From: Kaistella chaponensis
GTDB lineage: Bacteria > Bacteroidota > Bacteroidia > Flavobacteriales > Weeksellaceae
Length of the DNA: 64,000 nucleotides
Direction of reading: 5' to 3'
Assembly: GCF_900156725.1 (NCBI RefSeq)
Contig: NZ_FTOI01000004.1
Location: 214,232 to 278,231, forward strand
The notes below the pieces were generated by a model. The model saw only the letters and a list, made by a program, of their open reading frames with translations, was not told the DNA's origin and ran no database searches. Below are positions 57,107-64,000 of the stretch, in pieces. The position numbers and the translations under genes are program-made. Position 1 is the stretch's first letter, and the number at the start of each line of letters is the position of its first letter.

Positions 57107-58714
57107 TTACTTTTGGGAACAAGCTTTAATTAAAGCTTTAAACAGCGGATGAGGCGATGCTACAGTGCTTTTGTATTCCGGATGATATTGAACGCCGATA
57201 TAAAGCGGATGGTCTTTTAATTCTAAAGTTTCTACCAATTCCGTTTCGGGATTGAAACCGGTTGGAATCAAGCCGTTTTTCTCGAATTCATCTCTGAACT
57301 CTGAATTAAATTCGTATCGGTGACGGTGTCTTTCTGAAATATTTTTGGTGCCATAAATTTCATTGAGTTTCGACCCTGTTTTCAAAGTGCATTTCCAGGC
57401 ACCTAATCGCATTGTTCCACCTTTTTCAACCACATTTTTCTGATCCTCCATCAAAGAAATCACAGGAGCCGGCGTGGAAGTGTCGAATTCCATGGAGTTG
57501 GCTTTTTTATAACCTAATACATTTCTTGCAAATTCGATCGTCATGATCTGCATACCAAGACAAATTCCCAATAATGGAATCTTGTTTTCACGCGCGTATT
57601 TTGCAGCTTCAATTTTCCCTTCGATTCCGCGATCGCCAAATCCAGGAGCGATTAAAATTCCGTCGATACCACTCAGCGTTTCTCCGATCGTAGTTGCATC
57701 GAGGTCGCCACTATAAACCCAACGAACTTTCACTTCGGTTTCCAGATCTGCACCTGCATGAATAAAGGCTTCTGCAATAGATTTGTAGGAATCCTGAAGC
57801 GAAACATATTTCCCAACCAATGCGATTTCTACGGATTTCTTCGGGTTCTTGTATTTTTTAAGGAAACTTTTCCAGTCTTTTAAATCGGCTTCTTTGTCTG
57901 ATTTCAGGTTTAATGTTTTCAAAACCACATCATCGAAATCCTGTTTTTGCAAATAAAGCGGAACTTCATAAATCGTTTCCAAATCTTTACATTCAATCAC
58001 ATTTTCTAAAGCCACATTACAGAACTGCGCTAGTTTTACACGCTGCTCTTTTGGAATGTGATGCTCCGTTCTGCAAACCAAAACATCGGCTTGAATTCCA
58101 CTTTCCATCAATTGACGAACTGAATGTTGAGAAGGTTTCGTTTTCAATTCTCCACTCGAAGCCAAATAAGGAAGCAAGGTTAGATGAATCACCATCGAGT
58201 TATGTTCGCCGAGTTCCCATTTCAATTGTCGCACGCTTTCTATATAAGGAAGCGATTCAATATCTCCTACGGTTCCACCAATTTCGGTGATGATGATATC
58301 GTAGTTTTGTTTTGCCAGAATTTTTATTCTGCGCTTAATTTCGTTGGTGATGTGCGGAATTACCTGTACGGTTTTCCCCAAGAAATCTCCCTTTCTTTCT
58401 TTTTCAATAACCGTTTGGTAAATTTTACCGGTCGTTACATTATTATTTTGGGAAGTCTTAGAATCCAGAAATCTTTCGTAATGTCCCAAATCCAAATCCG
58501 TTTCTGCGCCATCTTCTGTCACGTAACATTCGCCGTGTTCATAAGGATTTAGCGTTCCCGGATCAATATTAATGTAAGGGTCAAGTTTTTGGATGGTGAC
58601 ATTAAATCCTCTCGATTTGAGCAGTAAGCCCAATGAAGCCGAGACAATTCCTTTGCCTAAAGAAGATGTTACACCGCCGGTTACGAAGATGTATTTCGTG
58701 TTCTTTTTACTCAT
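57107..58714 (-). CDS. pyrG: CTP synthase
   Basis: A 535-residue CTP synthase counted from the ATG at 58714 (a TTG six codons upstream is less likely). The synthetase domain opens with KYIFVTGGVTSSLGKGI and has DPYINIDPGTLNPYEHGE and EIGGTVGDIESLPYIE. The glutamine amidotransferase domain has the nucleophile Cys in LGICLGMQ and His/Glu in QYHPEYKS. It makes CTP from UTP, ATP and glutamine. A well-placed promoter lies upstream. Confidence 0.98.
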   Translation of the reverse strand: MSKKNTKYIFVTGGVTSSLGKGIVSASLGLLLKSRGFNVTIQKLDPYINIDPGTLNPYEHGECYVTEDGAETDLDLGHYERFLDSKTSQNNNVTTGKIYQTVIEKERKGDFLGKTVQVIPHITNEIKRRIKILAKQNYDIIITEIGGTVGDIESLPYIESVRQLKWELGEHNSMVIHLTLLPYLASSGELKTKPSQHSVRQLMESGIQADVLVCRTEHHIPKEQRVKLAQFCNVALENVIECKDLETIYEVPLYLQKQDFDDVVLKTLNLKSDKEADLKDWKSFLKKYKNPKKSVEIALVGKYVSLQDSYKSIAEAFIHAGADLETEVKVRWVYSGDLDATTIGETLSGIDGILIAPGFGDRGIEGKIEAAKYARENKIPLLGICLGMQIMTIEFARNVLGYKKANSMEFDTSTPAPVISLMEDQKNVVEKGGTMRLGAWKCTLKTGSKLNEIYGTKNISERHRHRYEFNSEFRDEFEKNGLIPTGFNPETELVETLELKDHPLYIGVQYHPEYKSTVASPHPLFKALIKACSQK

Positions 58715-58729
58715 TAGTTTAGGTTTGTG

Positions 58730-58760
58730 CAAAGTTAATGGATTTTGTAAGACAAGGCAA
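58730..58760 (-). promoter_or_regulatory. promoter of pyrG
   Basis: On the minus strand TTG (58758-58760), 20 bp, TAACTTTG (58730-58737): a textbook Bacteroidetes -33/-7 pair, 15 bp before the ATG. Confidence 0.65.
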
Positions 58761-58787
58761 CAATTGATTGGTCAAATATTTTTAGGA

Positions 58788-58862
58788 GCCGGGAACCTGC
58801 TTTCCGCTATATCTTTTTCTCCTCGTTCCTCGTCAAAAAAGGATGCCGCTGCAATCAGGGCT
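58788..58862 (+). repeat. palindromic intergenic repeat, type 1, copy 3
   Basis: GCCGGGAACCTGCTTTCCGC, TATATCTTTTT ... AAAAAAGGAT hairpin arms, then GCCGCTGCAATCAGGGCTA. Shares an exact 18-mer, AAGGATGCCGCTGCAATC, with the copy at 35124. Confidence 0.7.
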
Positions 58863-58906
58863 AGAAGATTCCGCTTAGAAAAAAAATTTCGATCAAATCT
58901 CCAATG

Positions 58907-58990
58907 AGTTTGAGTTTTTGAGTATTTGAGTGTTTGAGTTCTTGAGTATTTGAGTTTTTTTGAATTGAAAAGTTTGAATGTTTGAGAAAT
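58907..58990 (+). repeat. TTTGAGT-type simple repeats
   Basis: About eight TTTGAGT/TTTTTGAGTA-type heptads in imperfect tandem, followed by TTGAATGTTTGAGAAATTTG. Same motif as inside menE (42190). Part of the 409-bp gap 58715-59123, which otherwise holds the pyrG promoter and a type 1 repeat. Confidence 0.7.
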
Positions 58991-59123
58991 TTGAAACTTT
59001 GAATGAGATTTCACTTTAGACAAAACTTACAATCCAATGAAGTTTAAATCTTATCATTTTTTTTAATTATGTATAAATAGTATTTAAAATATTCCTAAAT
59101 TTATTTTAACAAAAAACAAAAAG

Positions 59124-59501
59124 ATGAATTACGATGACAAATTTACCCGAGAGTTTGAAGAAAAGTTCCAAGAAACCCTCAAGAAAATTAGAAATTTTAA
59201 ACCCGAAGATCGTCAAAAATTGGAAACGAATTTTATACAGATTTGCAATTTTGTAGAAGAATTAAGTCATAAACCCATTAAATCTCCGGAAGAAATTGAA
59301 TTATTTCAAAACTTAAAACTTAAAATTCCTAAAATATTACAATCACTTGAAGATATGAAATTGGTTTTAAATGAAAGTTTGTACAGACAATCCAGAGCTT
59401 ATTTTGAGAACGTGAAGAAACTCGCAAAAGAAGGAAACAAAGAGGCTGAAAAAATTTACCTTGATTTAAAAAGTCATTTTGAGGATTTTGATGTAAATTG
59501 A
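59124..59501 (+). CDS. conserved small helical protein, unknown function
   Basis: A 125-residue, strongly charged, probably all-helical cytosolic protein (FTREFEEKFQETLKKIRNFK, LYRQSRAYFENVKKLAKEGN). It contains no cysteine-rich or catalytic motif I can name. It precedes radA by 37 bp in the same direction and is likely co-transcribed with it. The composition is that of a real gene; family unknown to me. Confidence 0.65.
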   Translation: MNYDDKFTREFEEKFQETLKKIRNFKPEDRQKLETNFIQICNFVEELSHKPIKSPEEIELFQNLKLKIPKILQSLEDMKLVLNESLYRQSRAYFENVKKLAKEGNKEAEKIYLDLKSHFEDFDVN

Positions 59502-59538
59502 TTGACCAATTATCAATTTTTTTCAGGAAATTCGCAGC

Positions 59539-60885
59539 ATGGCAAAAGTGAAAACGGCATATTTCTGTCAAAACTGTGGGTCGCAATATCCGCAGTGGCT
59601 CGGTCAGTGCAAAAATTGTGGGGAATGGAATACTTTGGTGGAGGAAATTGTAGAAAAATCTCCCACGAAAAGTTATACCGACAAATCCAAGCAGCATATC
59701 ATCAATATTATCGAGGTTGAAACCTTCGAAGAACCACGAATTGTAAGTCCTTCCGAAGAATTAAACCGAGTTCTTGGCGGTGGAATTGTTTTAGGTTCCG
59801 TGACTTTAATCGGCGGCGAACCAGGAATTGGAAAATCTACCCTTTTATTGCAATTGGCTTTGAAAATGAAGAAGAAAATTCTTTATGTTTCGGGCGAGGA
59901 AAGTGCTTCGCAGATAAAAATGCGCGCCGATCGATTGACAGAACTTCAAAATCCCAACTGTTTTCTTTTTACCGAAACTTCCGTGGAAAAAATCCTTCAC
60001 GAAGCCAAAAAATTACAGCCTGATTTTTTAATTGTTGATTCCATTCAAACGCTGCAAAGTCAACTGATAGAAAGTTCACCGGGAACAGTTTCTCAGATTC
60101 GGGAATGTTCCAATGAAATCATTAAATACGCAAAAGAAACCAATACGCCCGTTTTTTTGGTCGGTCACATTACGAAGGACGGACAAATTGCAGGACCAAA
60201 AATTTTGGAACACATGGTCGATGTGGTTTTAAATTTTGATGGCGACCGAAATCATCTTTTTCGATTGTTGAGAGCCAGTAAAAACCGTTTTGGTTCCACG
60301 GCAGAAATTGGTATTTATGAGATGGTTTCGCAAGGTTTGAAAGAAATTAAAAACCCATCCGAAATCCTGATCACCAAAAAATTCGAGGAACTTTCCGGGA
60401 ATTCTGTGGCCGTAACTTTAGAAGGAAACCGCCCGATGTTGATCGAAATTCAAGCTTTGGTAAGTTCTGCCGTTTATGGAACGCCGCAAAGAAGTTGCAC
60501 CGGTTTCGATTCGAAAAGGCTGAATATGCTTTTGGCGGTTTTAGAAAAAAGAGCCGGATTTCAATTAGGTGCAAAAGACGTTTTCCTGAATATTACGGGC
60601 GGAATAAAAACAGGCGATCCTGCTTTGGATTTAGCGGTGGTTGCATCAATTTTGTCCTCGAATGAAGATATTGCCATTTCTGAACATTTTTGTTTTGCGG
60701 GAGAAATTGGTTTGAGCGGAGAAATTCGTCCGATTCCACAAATTGAACAAAGGATTTCTGAAGCCGAAAAATTGGGTTACGAAAAGATTTTTGTTTCCAA
60801 TCTGAATAAAATCCCGAAGAAAAAATACGGAATTGTAATTGTAGAAGTGAGCAAAATCGAGGATTTTCATGAATGTTTGTTTTGA
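59539..60885 (+). CDS. radA: DNA repair protein RadA (Sms)
   Basis: A 448-residue protein. The zinc finger FCQNCGSQYPQWLGQCKNCG is at about 9-28, the RecA-like ATPase has Walker A GGEPGIGKSTLL near 92, the RadA-specific KNRFG motif lies near 253, and a Lon-protease-like C-terminal domain (about 280-448) includes DLAVVASILSSNED. It drives branch migration of recombination intermediates. The gene ends with TGA, which shows that UGA is a stop codon in this genome. Confidence 0.97.
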   Translation: MAKVKTAYFCQNCGSQYPQWLGQCKNCGEWNTLVEEIVEKSPTKSYTDKSKQHIINIIEVETFEEPRIVSPSEELNRVLGGGIVLGSVTLIGGEPGIGKSTLLLQLALKMKKKILYVSGEESASQIKMRADRLTELQNPNCFLFTETSVEKILHEAKKLQPDFLIVDSIQTLQSQLIESSPGTVSQIRECSNEIIKYAKETNTPVFLVGHITKDGQIAGPKILEHMVDVVLNFDGDRNHLFRLLRASKNRFGSTAEIGIYEMVSQGLKEIKNPSEILITKKFEELSGNSVAVTLEGNRPMLIEIQALVSSAVYGTPQRSCTGFDSKRLNMLLAVLEKRAGFQLGAKDVFLNITGGIKTGDPALDLAVVASILSSNEDIAISEHFCFAGEIGLSGEIRPIPQIEQRISEAEKLGYEKIFVSNLNKIPKKKYGIVIVEVSKIEDFHECLF

Positions 60886-60913
60886 TAATACATTTTAATT
60901 TTGTATATCTTTG
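60881..60913 (+). promoter_or_regulatory. promoter of the MazEF-like module
   Basis: TTTG at 60881-60884, 21 bp, TATCTTTG at 60906-60913, 19 bp before the antitoxin ATG. It starts within the radA stop region. Confidence 0.6.
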
Positions 60914-60932
60914 TAGTATATACTTCTTGAAT

Positions 60933-61169
60933 ATGAAAACAATCTCATTAAAAATAGATGATGCTATTTTTCAAGACACGGAAAATATCATTAAGACAAA
61001 GAAAAAAGCAAGAAATCGTTACATTAACGAAGCGATTGATTTCTATAATAAAATGCAGCAGAGAGAGGCTTTAAAGAAACAATTGCAAAAAGAATCACTG
61101 CTTGTAAGAGAAGAATCTATGAAGGTTTTAAAAGAATTTGAAGCATTTGAAGATGATTTACCAATATGA
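60933..61169 (+). CDS. antitoxin of a MazEF-like module
   Basis: A 78-residue protein from ATG 60933. The N-terminal KTISLKIDDAIFQDTENI and RNRYINEAIDFYNKMQQ are typical of a ribbon-helix-helix antitoxin; the acidic C terminus (VLKEFEAFEDDLPI) likely wraps the toxin. The next gene, a MazF-like toxin, overlaps by 17 bp. Like other antitoxins it probably represses its own promoter. Confidence 0.8.
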   Translation: MKTISLKIDDAIFQDTENIIKTKKKARNRYINEAIDFYNKMQQREALKKQLQKESLLVREESMKVLKEFEAFEDDLPI

Positions 61170-61503
61170 AATATGGTTTGCAGATCTGAATCCTCAAATT
61201 GGTGCAGAAACAGGAAAAATTCGTCCTGTTGTAATTTTGCAAACCGATATTCTCAACGAGATTGGTCATCCGTCAACAATTATTTGTCCAATTACTACAA
61301 ATCTTCAAAACTCACAATTACTGCGTTTGCGATTGAATTCTGAAGTGAATCAGTTGGACAAAATTTCTGATATTTTAATTGATCAAATTCGTGCTATTGA
61401 TAATAAAAGATTGATTAAAAAAATAGGAAAAATTACTGATAATCAGATTTCTACCTTGAAAACAAATCTTAAAATTATTCTTGAATTGAATGATTTACAC
61501 TAA
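61153..61503 (+). CDS. MazF/PemK-family endoribonuclease toxin
   Basis: A 116-residue toxin from ATG 61153 (a TTG five codons upstream is open too). MazF signatures: IWFADLNPQIGAETGKIRPVVILQ near the N terminus, including the catalytic Arg of KIRPVVI, ICPITTNL and ILIDQIRAIDNKRLIKKIGKI. It cleaves mRNA at short motifs when freed from the antitoxin. It overlaps the antitoxin gene by 17 bp. Intact. Confidence 0.9.
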   Translation: MIYQYEIWFADLNPQIGAETGKIRPVVILQTDILNEIGHPSTIICPITTNLQNSQLLRLRLNSEVNQLDKISDILIDQIRAIDNKRLIKKIGKITDNQISTLKTNLKIILELNDLH

Positions 61504-61509
61504 ATTTCT

Positions 61510-62082
61510 ATGAATTATTTAGCGCATTCTTATCTTGCTTTTTCAGAGGAACAAATTGTCGGTCAGTTTTTAGAAGATGTTATTCCAAACAGAGACCGGT
61601 TTTCCTTTCCAGAAGGAATGCAACAAGGAATCACTTTGCATCGTGAAGTGGACACTTTTACCGATGCTCATCCAGAAATTCAGGCAGCAAAAAAGATTTT
61701 CAGTCCGCTTGTAAGATTGTATTCTGGCGCTTTTGTTGATGTTTCGATGGATTATTTTCTCGCGAATTCTTTGTCTGAGGATGTTTTAAGAAATCACGCA
61801 GAAAAAGTATATATAGTCCTCAGGAAATACGAAGAATTTCTCCCCGAAAAACTCCTGCGAATGGTCAATTCAATGGAAAAAGACAATTGGCTCTATAACT
61901 ATAAGGAAGATTTTGGAATTAAATATTCCATGCAAAACGTTTTAAATAAAGCGAAATATTTAGAAAAAGATCTTGCTGTTTTTACCATTTTTCTGAATAA
62001 TAAGCCACAGTTGAAACAGTATTTCGATTCGTTCTTTCCAGATCTTTATCATCACGTAAAAGAAGTGAGTAAGCGGTTTTAG
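61510..62082 (+). CDS. acyl-carrier-protein phosphodiesterase-like protein
   Basis: A 190-residue protein of the ACP phosphodiesterase (DUF479/AcpH) family: MNYLAHSYLAF at the start, GQFLEDVIPNRD, GITLHREVDTFTDAHP with the metal-binding His/Asp residues and VDVSMDYFLANS. AcpH removes the phosphopantetheine arm from ACP. It lies 6 bp after the mazF-like gene; this may be chance. Its stop codon overlaps the 3' end of the convergent DUF6702 gene by 4 bp. Confidence 0.88.
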   Translation: MNYLAHSYLAFSEEQIVGQFLEDVIPNRDRFSFPEGMQQGITLHREVDTFTDAHPEIQAAKKIFSPLVRLYSGAFVDVSMDYFLANSLSEDVLRNHAEKVYIVLRKYEEFLPEKLLRMVNSMEKDNWLYNYKEDFGIKYSMQNVLNKAKYLEKDLAVFTIFLNNKPQLKQYFDSFFPDLYHHVKEVSKRF

Positions 62083-62582
62083 AAATTTTTGTACAAATAC
62101 CGATTTGGATAATTTAACCGGTCGCTTTGTCTTTTCCCATCTACGATGAGGTGAATGATATTCATTTGATCATCAAATAAATTATAGAGAAAACTTACTG
62201 CAACTTCCACCTTTTTTGGCGCATTTACAGACTCGGATTCCAGATAAATATTCACCGCTTCGCTGTCTTCTTCAAAACCGACGAAATTAATTTTCAGAAA
62301 TTTGTTGTCCGATTTCATTTTCAGATAATCTTCCGCATATTTTCTTAAAAGTTCATTGATCTCCGTTTTATATTTTGGATCATTAAAATGAACGGCTTTT
62401 CCAAATTTTTCTTTTAAAGCATTCTCCAGATCATCCAAAAAAAACTTCCCCGAAATTTCAAAAGTTTTCGATTTTGAATTGTAGTTAAACTCTACAGAAC
62501 CAACATGATATGGGTGGATTTTGAAGGAGCAAAGAGCAAAGAAAAAGGAGCAAAGAAATAGGATATAAATTAATTTTTTCAT
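62079..62582 (-). CDS. DUF6702-type secreted protein
   Basis: A 167-residue protein with a signal sequence (LIYILFLCSFFFALCSF). The mature part begins KIHPYHVGSVEFNYN and holds a FFLDDLENALKEKF segment as in DUF6702 proteins of Flavobacteriia. Probably periplasmic or inner-membrane-linked; function unknown. The RelE/ParE-type toxin gene overlaps its start by 4 bp, an unusual arrangement for a housekeeping gene. Confidence 0.75.
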   Translation of the reverse strand: MKKLIYILFLCSFFFALCSFKIHPYHVGSVEFNYNSKSKTFEISGKFFLDDLENALKEKFGKAVHFNDPKYKTEINELLRKYAEDYLKMKSDNKFLKINFVGFEEDSEAVNIYLESESVNAPKKVEVAVSFLYNLFDDQMNIIHLIVDGKRQSDRLNYPNRYLYKNF

Positions 62583-62881
62583 TTCAATAAATCAATAATT
62601 TTTTGGGGGTCTTGTCGCATATCAAAGAAAAGTAGAATGGTAATTAAATCTTTATTTTCTTTTCTGAAATACATTCTTACATGATTTTTTCCAATTAAAG
62701 CGCTTCTCGTATTTAGAAAAGACTTCGGGTATTGCCTGTGTTTTTCGTTTTCTAAGTCACTAATTACACGTTTAACATCTTTTAGAAAAACGATAATTTC
62801 TTTTTGCGTCCAGATCATTTCCAGAAAGTTGATCTGATGTTGAAGTGTGCTTTTTGCTATTTTTGAGAGTCTAACTTGCAT
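62579..62881 (-). CDS. RelE/ParE-family toxin
   Basis: A 100-residue protein of the RelE/ParE fold: helix pair KIAKSTLQHQINFLEMIW, then strands with KNHVRMYFRKENKDLITILLFFDMRQDP. The Arg in VRMYFR and the C-terminal FFDMRQDPQK fit the core beta sheet of the family. It overlaps the antitoxin gene by 25 bp and the downstream DUF6702 gene by 4 bp. Whether it cuts mRNA or poisons gyrase cannot be told. Confidence 0.8.
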   Translation of the reverse strand: MQVRLSKIAKSTLQHQINFLEMIWTQKEIIVFLKDVKRVISDLENEKHRQYPKSFLNTRSALIGKNHVRMYFRKENKDLITILLFFDMRQDPQKIIDLLK

Positions 62882-63105
62882 ATCTCATCATCAATGAATT
62901 GAAAAAATTCCTCTTTTGAAATGCAATCCTCTTCAGTTAAGTTTGCGGCATATTTTTCCAGCGCTTCCTGAACATTCTTAGGAAGGGAATCATCAATATC
63001 AGTAGAATAATTTTTATCCAAAATTTTCACTCCTTTCAAACTTTCCAGAAGTTTTGTAATGAAGGGCAAATCTTCTTTATTTTCTATTTCTATCGTAAGA
63101 TTCAT
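62857..63105 (-). CDS. antitoxin of the RelE/ParE-type module
   Basis: An 82-residue protein from the ATG at 63105 (an upstream in-frame start at 63123 would add six residues). NLTIEIENKEDLPFITKLLE resembles DUF2683-type antitoxins of Bacteroidetes; the C-terminal part is acidic (EEDCISKEEFFQFIDDEI). It precedes and overlaps the toxin gene by 25 bp. Confidence 0.75.
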   Translation of the reverse strand: MNLTIEIENKEDLPFITKLLESLKGVKILDKNYSTDIDDSLPKNVQEALEKYAANLTEEDCISKEEFFQFIDDEICKLDSQK

Positions 63106-63170
63106 CTTGTCAATTTTAAACAAAGTTAAAATAAATTTTGTATTATCGCTCCTCTTAAAATTTGATTACC

Positions 63171-63743
63171 ATGCAAGATTTCCTCTTTTACCTAAACCTC
63201 GGTTGGGAACATATTATTTCATTAGACGCGCTCGATCATCAGTTATTTATATTGGTTTTAGTCGCGGTTTATTTTTATCGTGATTGGCAGAAAATTTTGC
63301 TGTTAATTACTGCTTTTACCCTCGGTCACTCTTTTACGCTGGCTTTGAGTGTTCTCGATGTTTTCAGGCTTTCTTCAACCTTGGTCGAAATTCTAATTCC
63401 TGTGACCATAATACTCACTGCAGTTGATAATATTTTGTTACGCAAAAATCAAAACAAGCTCATGAAAATCAATTACGTTTTGGCCCTTTTTTTTGGCTTA
63501 ATTCATGGGATGGGATTTGCCAATACCGCGAGAATGGCGATGGCTTCTGAACAAAATATCACAGTACCACTTTTAGGATTCAATATCGGCTTAGAATTGG
63601 GCCAGATTACCGTCGTTATATTGGTTATTGCTGTATTGTTTTTCCTATCAAAATTCCTACAATTTCAACAAAAATATTGGATCATCGGGATTTCAGTGGT
63701 TGCGATGCTTCTTTCCGCACAAATGATTTTGCAGCGTATTTAG
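63171..63743 (+). CDS. HupE/UreJ-family membrane protein
   Basis: A 190-residue protein with about six transmembrane helices, counted from the ATG at 63171. Its motifs GWEHIISLDALDHQLFILVL, FTLGHSFTLALSVL and FGLIHGMGFA hold the conserved His residues of the HupE/UreJ_2 metal permease group. It may carry nickel or another metal, but no hydrogenase or urease gene is near. Divergent from the toxin-antitoxin module. Confidence 0.85.
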   Translation: MQDFLFYLNLGWEHIISLDALDHQLFILVLVAVYFYRDWQKILLLITAFTLGHSFTLALSVLDVFRLSSTLVEILIPVTIILTAVDNILLRKNQNKLMKINYVLALFFGLIHGMGFANTARMAMASEQNITVPLLGFNIGLELGQITVVILVIAVLFFLSKFLQFQQKYWIIGISVVAMLLSAQMILQRI

Positions 63744-63759
63744 CGTCTTTTTTGGGCGC

Positions 63760-63870
63760 CAATCCCGATCCCGAAAGCTTTCGGGATTATCGGGACCGCC
63801 TTCCACTCCCGCTTTTTTGCCTTCGAAGTGTAGTTTTCGACAAGAAAATTCAGCCAGGCAAAAAGAGCTC
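63760..63870 (+). repeat. palindromic intergenic repeat, variant form
   Basis: A perfect 20-bp palindrome ATCCCGAAAGCTTTCGGGAT at 63768-63787 is followed by GGGACCGCCTTCCACTCCCG and a hairpin GCTTTTTTGCC / GGCAAAAAGAGC. Relative of the type 1 repeats. Beyond it, to the end of the window, nothing is recognised. Confidence 0.6.
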
Positions 63871-64000
63871 CGTTCCTTTAGATTTGTAATCGATAAAATT
63901 ATTAAATTTAGAAAGAGAAAAGCATTTAATTAAACTATGTTCCGCTCAGAGTAAAACTCAAGGCTTGATTCAGAATTAAATGCTCTTCCTTTCATTAAAA

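Noticed and set aside
58772..59023. Minus-strand frame near pyrG
   Set aside because: Composed of TTTGAGT simple repeats and a palindromic repeat.

Overview
The window looks like chromosome from a low-GC member of the Flavobacteriia, most likely the Weeksellaceae (Chryseobacterium/Kaistella relatives). This rests on SusC/SusD outer-membrane pairs, proteins with type IX secretion (T9SS) sorting tails, LytS/LytTR regulators, Bacteroidetes-type promoters (TTG, about 20 bp, TAnnTTTG), a RecA/HtpG/YidC/PyrG/RadA housekeeping set, and intergenic palindromic repeats typical of that group. The genus is an inference; no rRNA gene is present.

Layout. 1-6.9 kb: DoxX-like protein, a LytS-type kinase and LytTR regulator, then a SusC/SusD pair. 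7-17 kb: a sigma factor lacking region 4, a secreted CE1-type esterase, small lipoproteins and barrels, an oxidoreductase, a serine hydrolase, a T9SS beta-helix protein, a paiB remnant and a membrane-anchored AraC regulator. 17-25 kb: a second LytS/LytTR pair in line with a TonB receptor and a DUF4249 lipoprotein, then a hydrolase, a DUF2306 protein and gene debris. 25.4-30.2 kb: a small secreted protein, a kelch T9SS protein and an intact IS21-family element. 30.5-36.2 kb: tRNA-Gln, recA, htpG, an alkyltransferase-like gene, a 21-bp minisatellite and a deoxyhypusine-synthase-like gene. 36.6-40.8 kb: a two-gene accessory island (DUF2971 protein and a 1086-residue nuclease-like/helical-repeat protein). 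41-44.5 kb: arfB, menE, argS. 44.5-54.7 kb: a second intact SusC/SusD pair, rnhB and a decayed third pair. 55-64 kb: yidC, pyrG, radA, two toxin-antitoxin modules, an ACP-phosphodiesterase-like gene and a HupE-like gene.

How the parts work together. Both LytS/LytTR loci carry two direct repeats spaced exactly 21 bp, the spacing expected for a LytTR dimer. At three promoters (kinase 1, susC 1, kinase 2) the second repeat lies 34-35 bp upstream of an imperfect -7 box (xAnnTTTG). This suggests two self-regulating circuits that switch on nutrient-uptake receptors. The susC genes of pairs 2 and 3 share another promoter (TTTG-N20-CACTTTTG), and pair 3 is dead: start codon lost, two nonsense codons in susC and a frameshift in susD. 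The best candidate for an undescribed defence system is the DUF2971 / nuclease-helical-repeat island.
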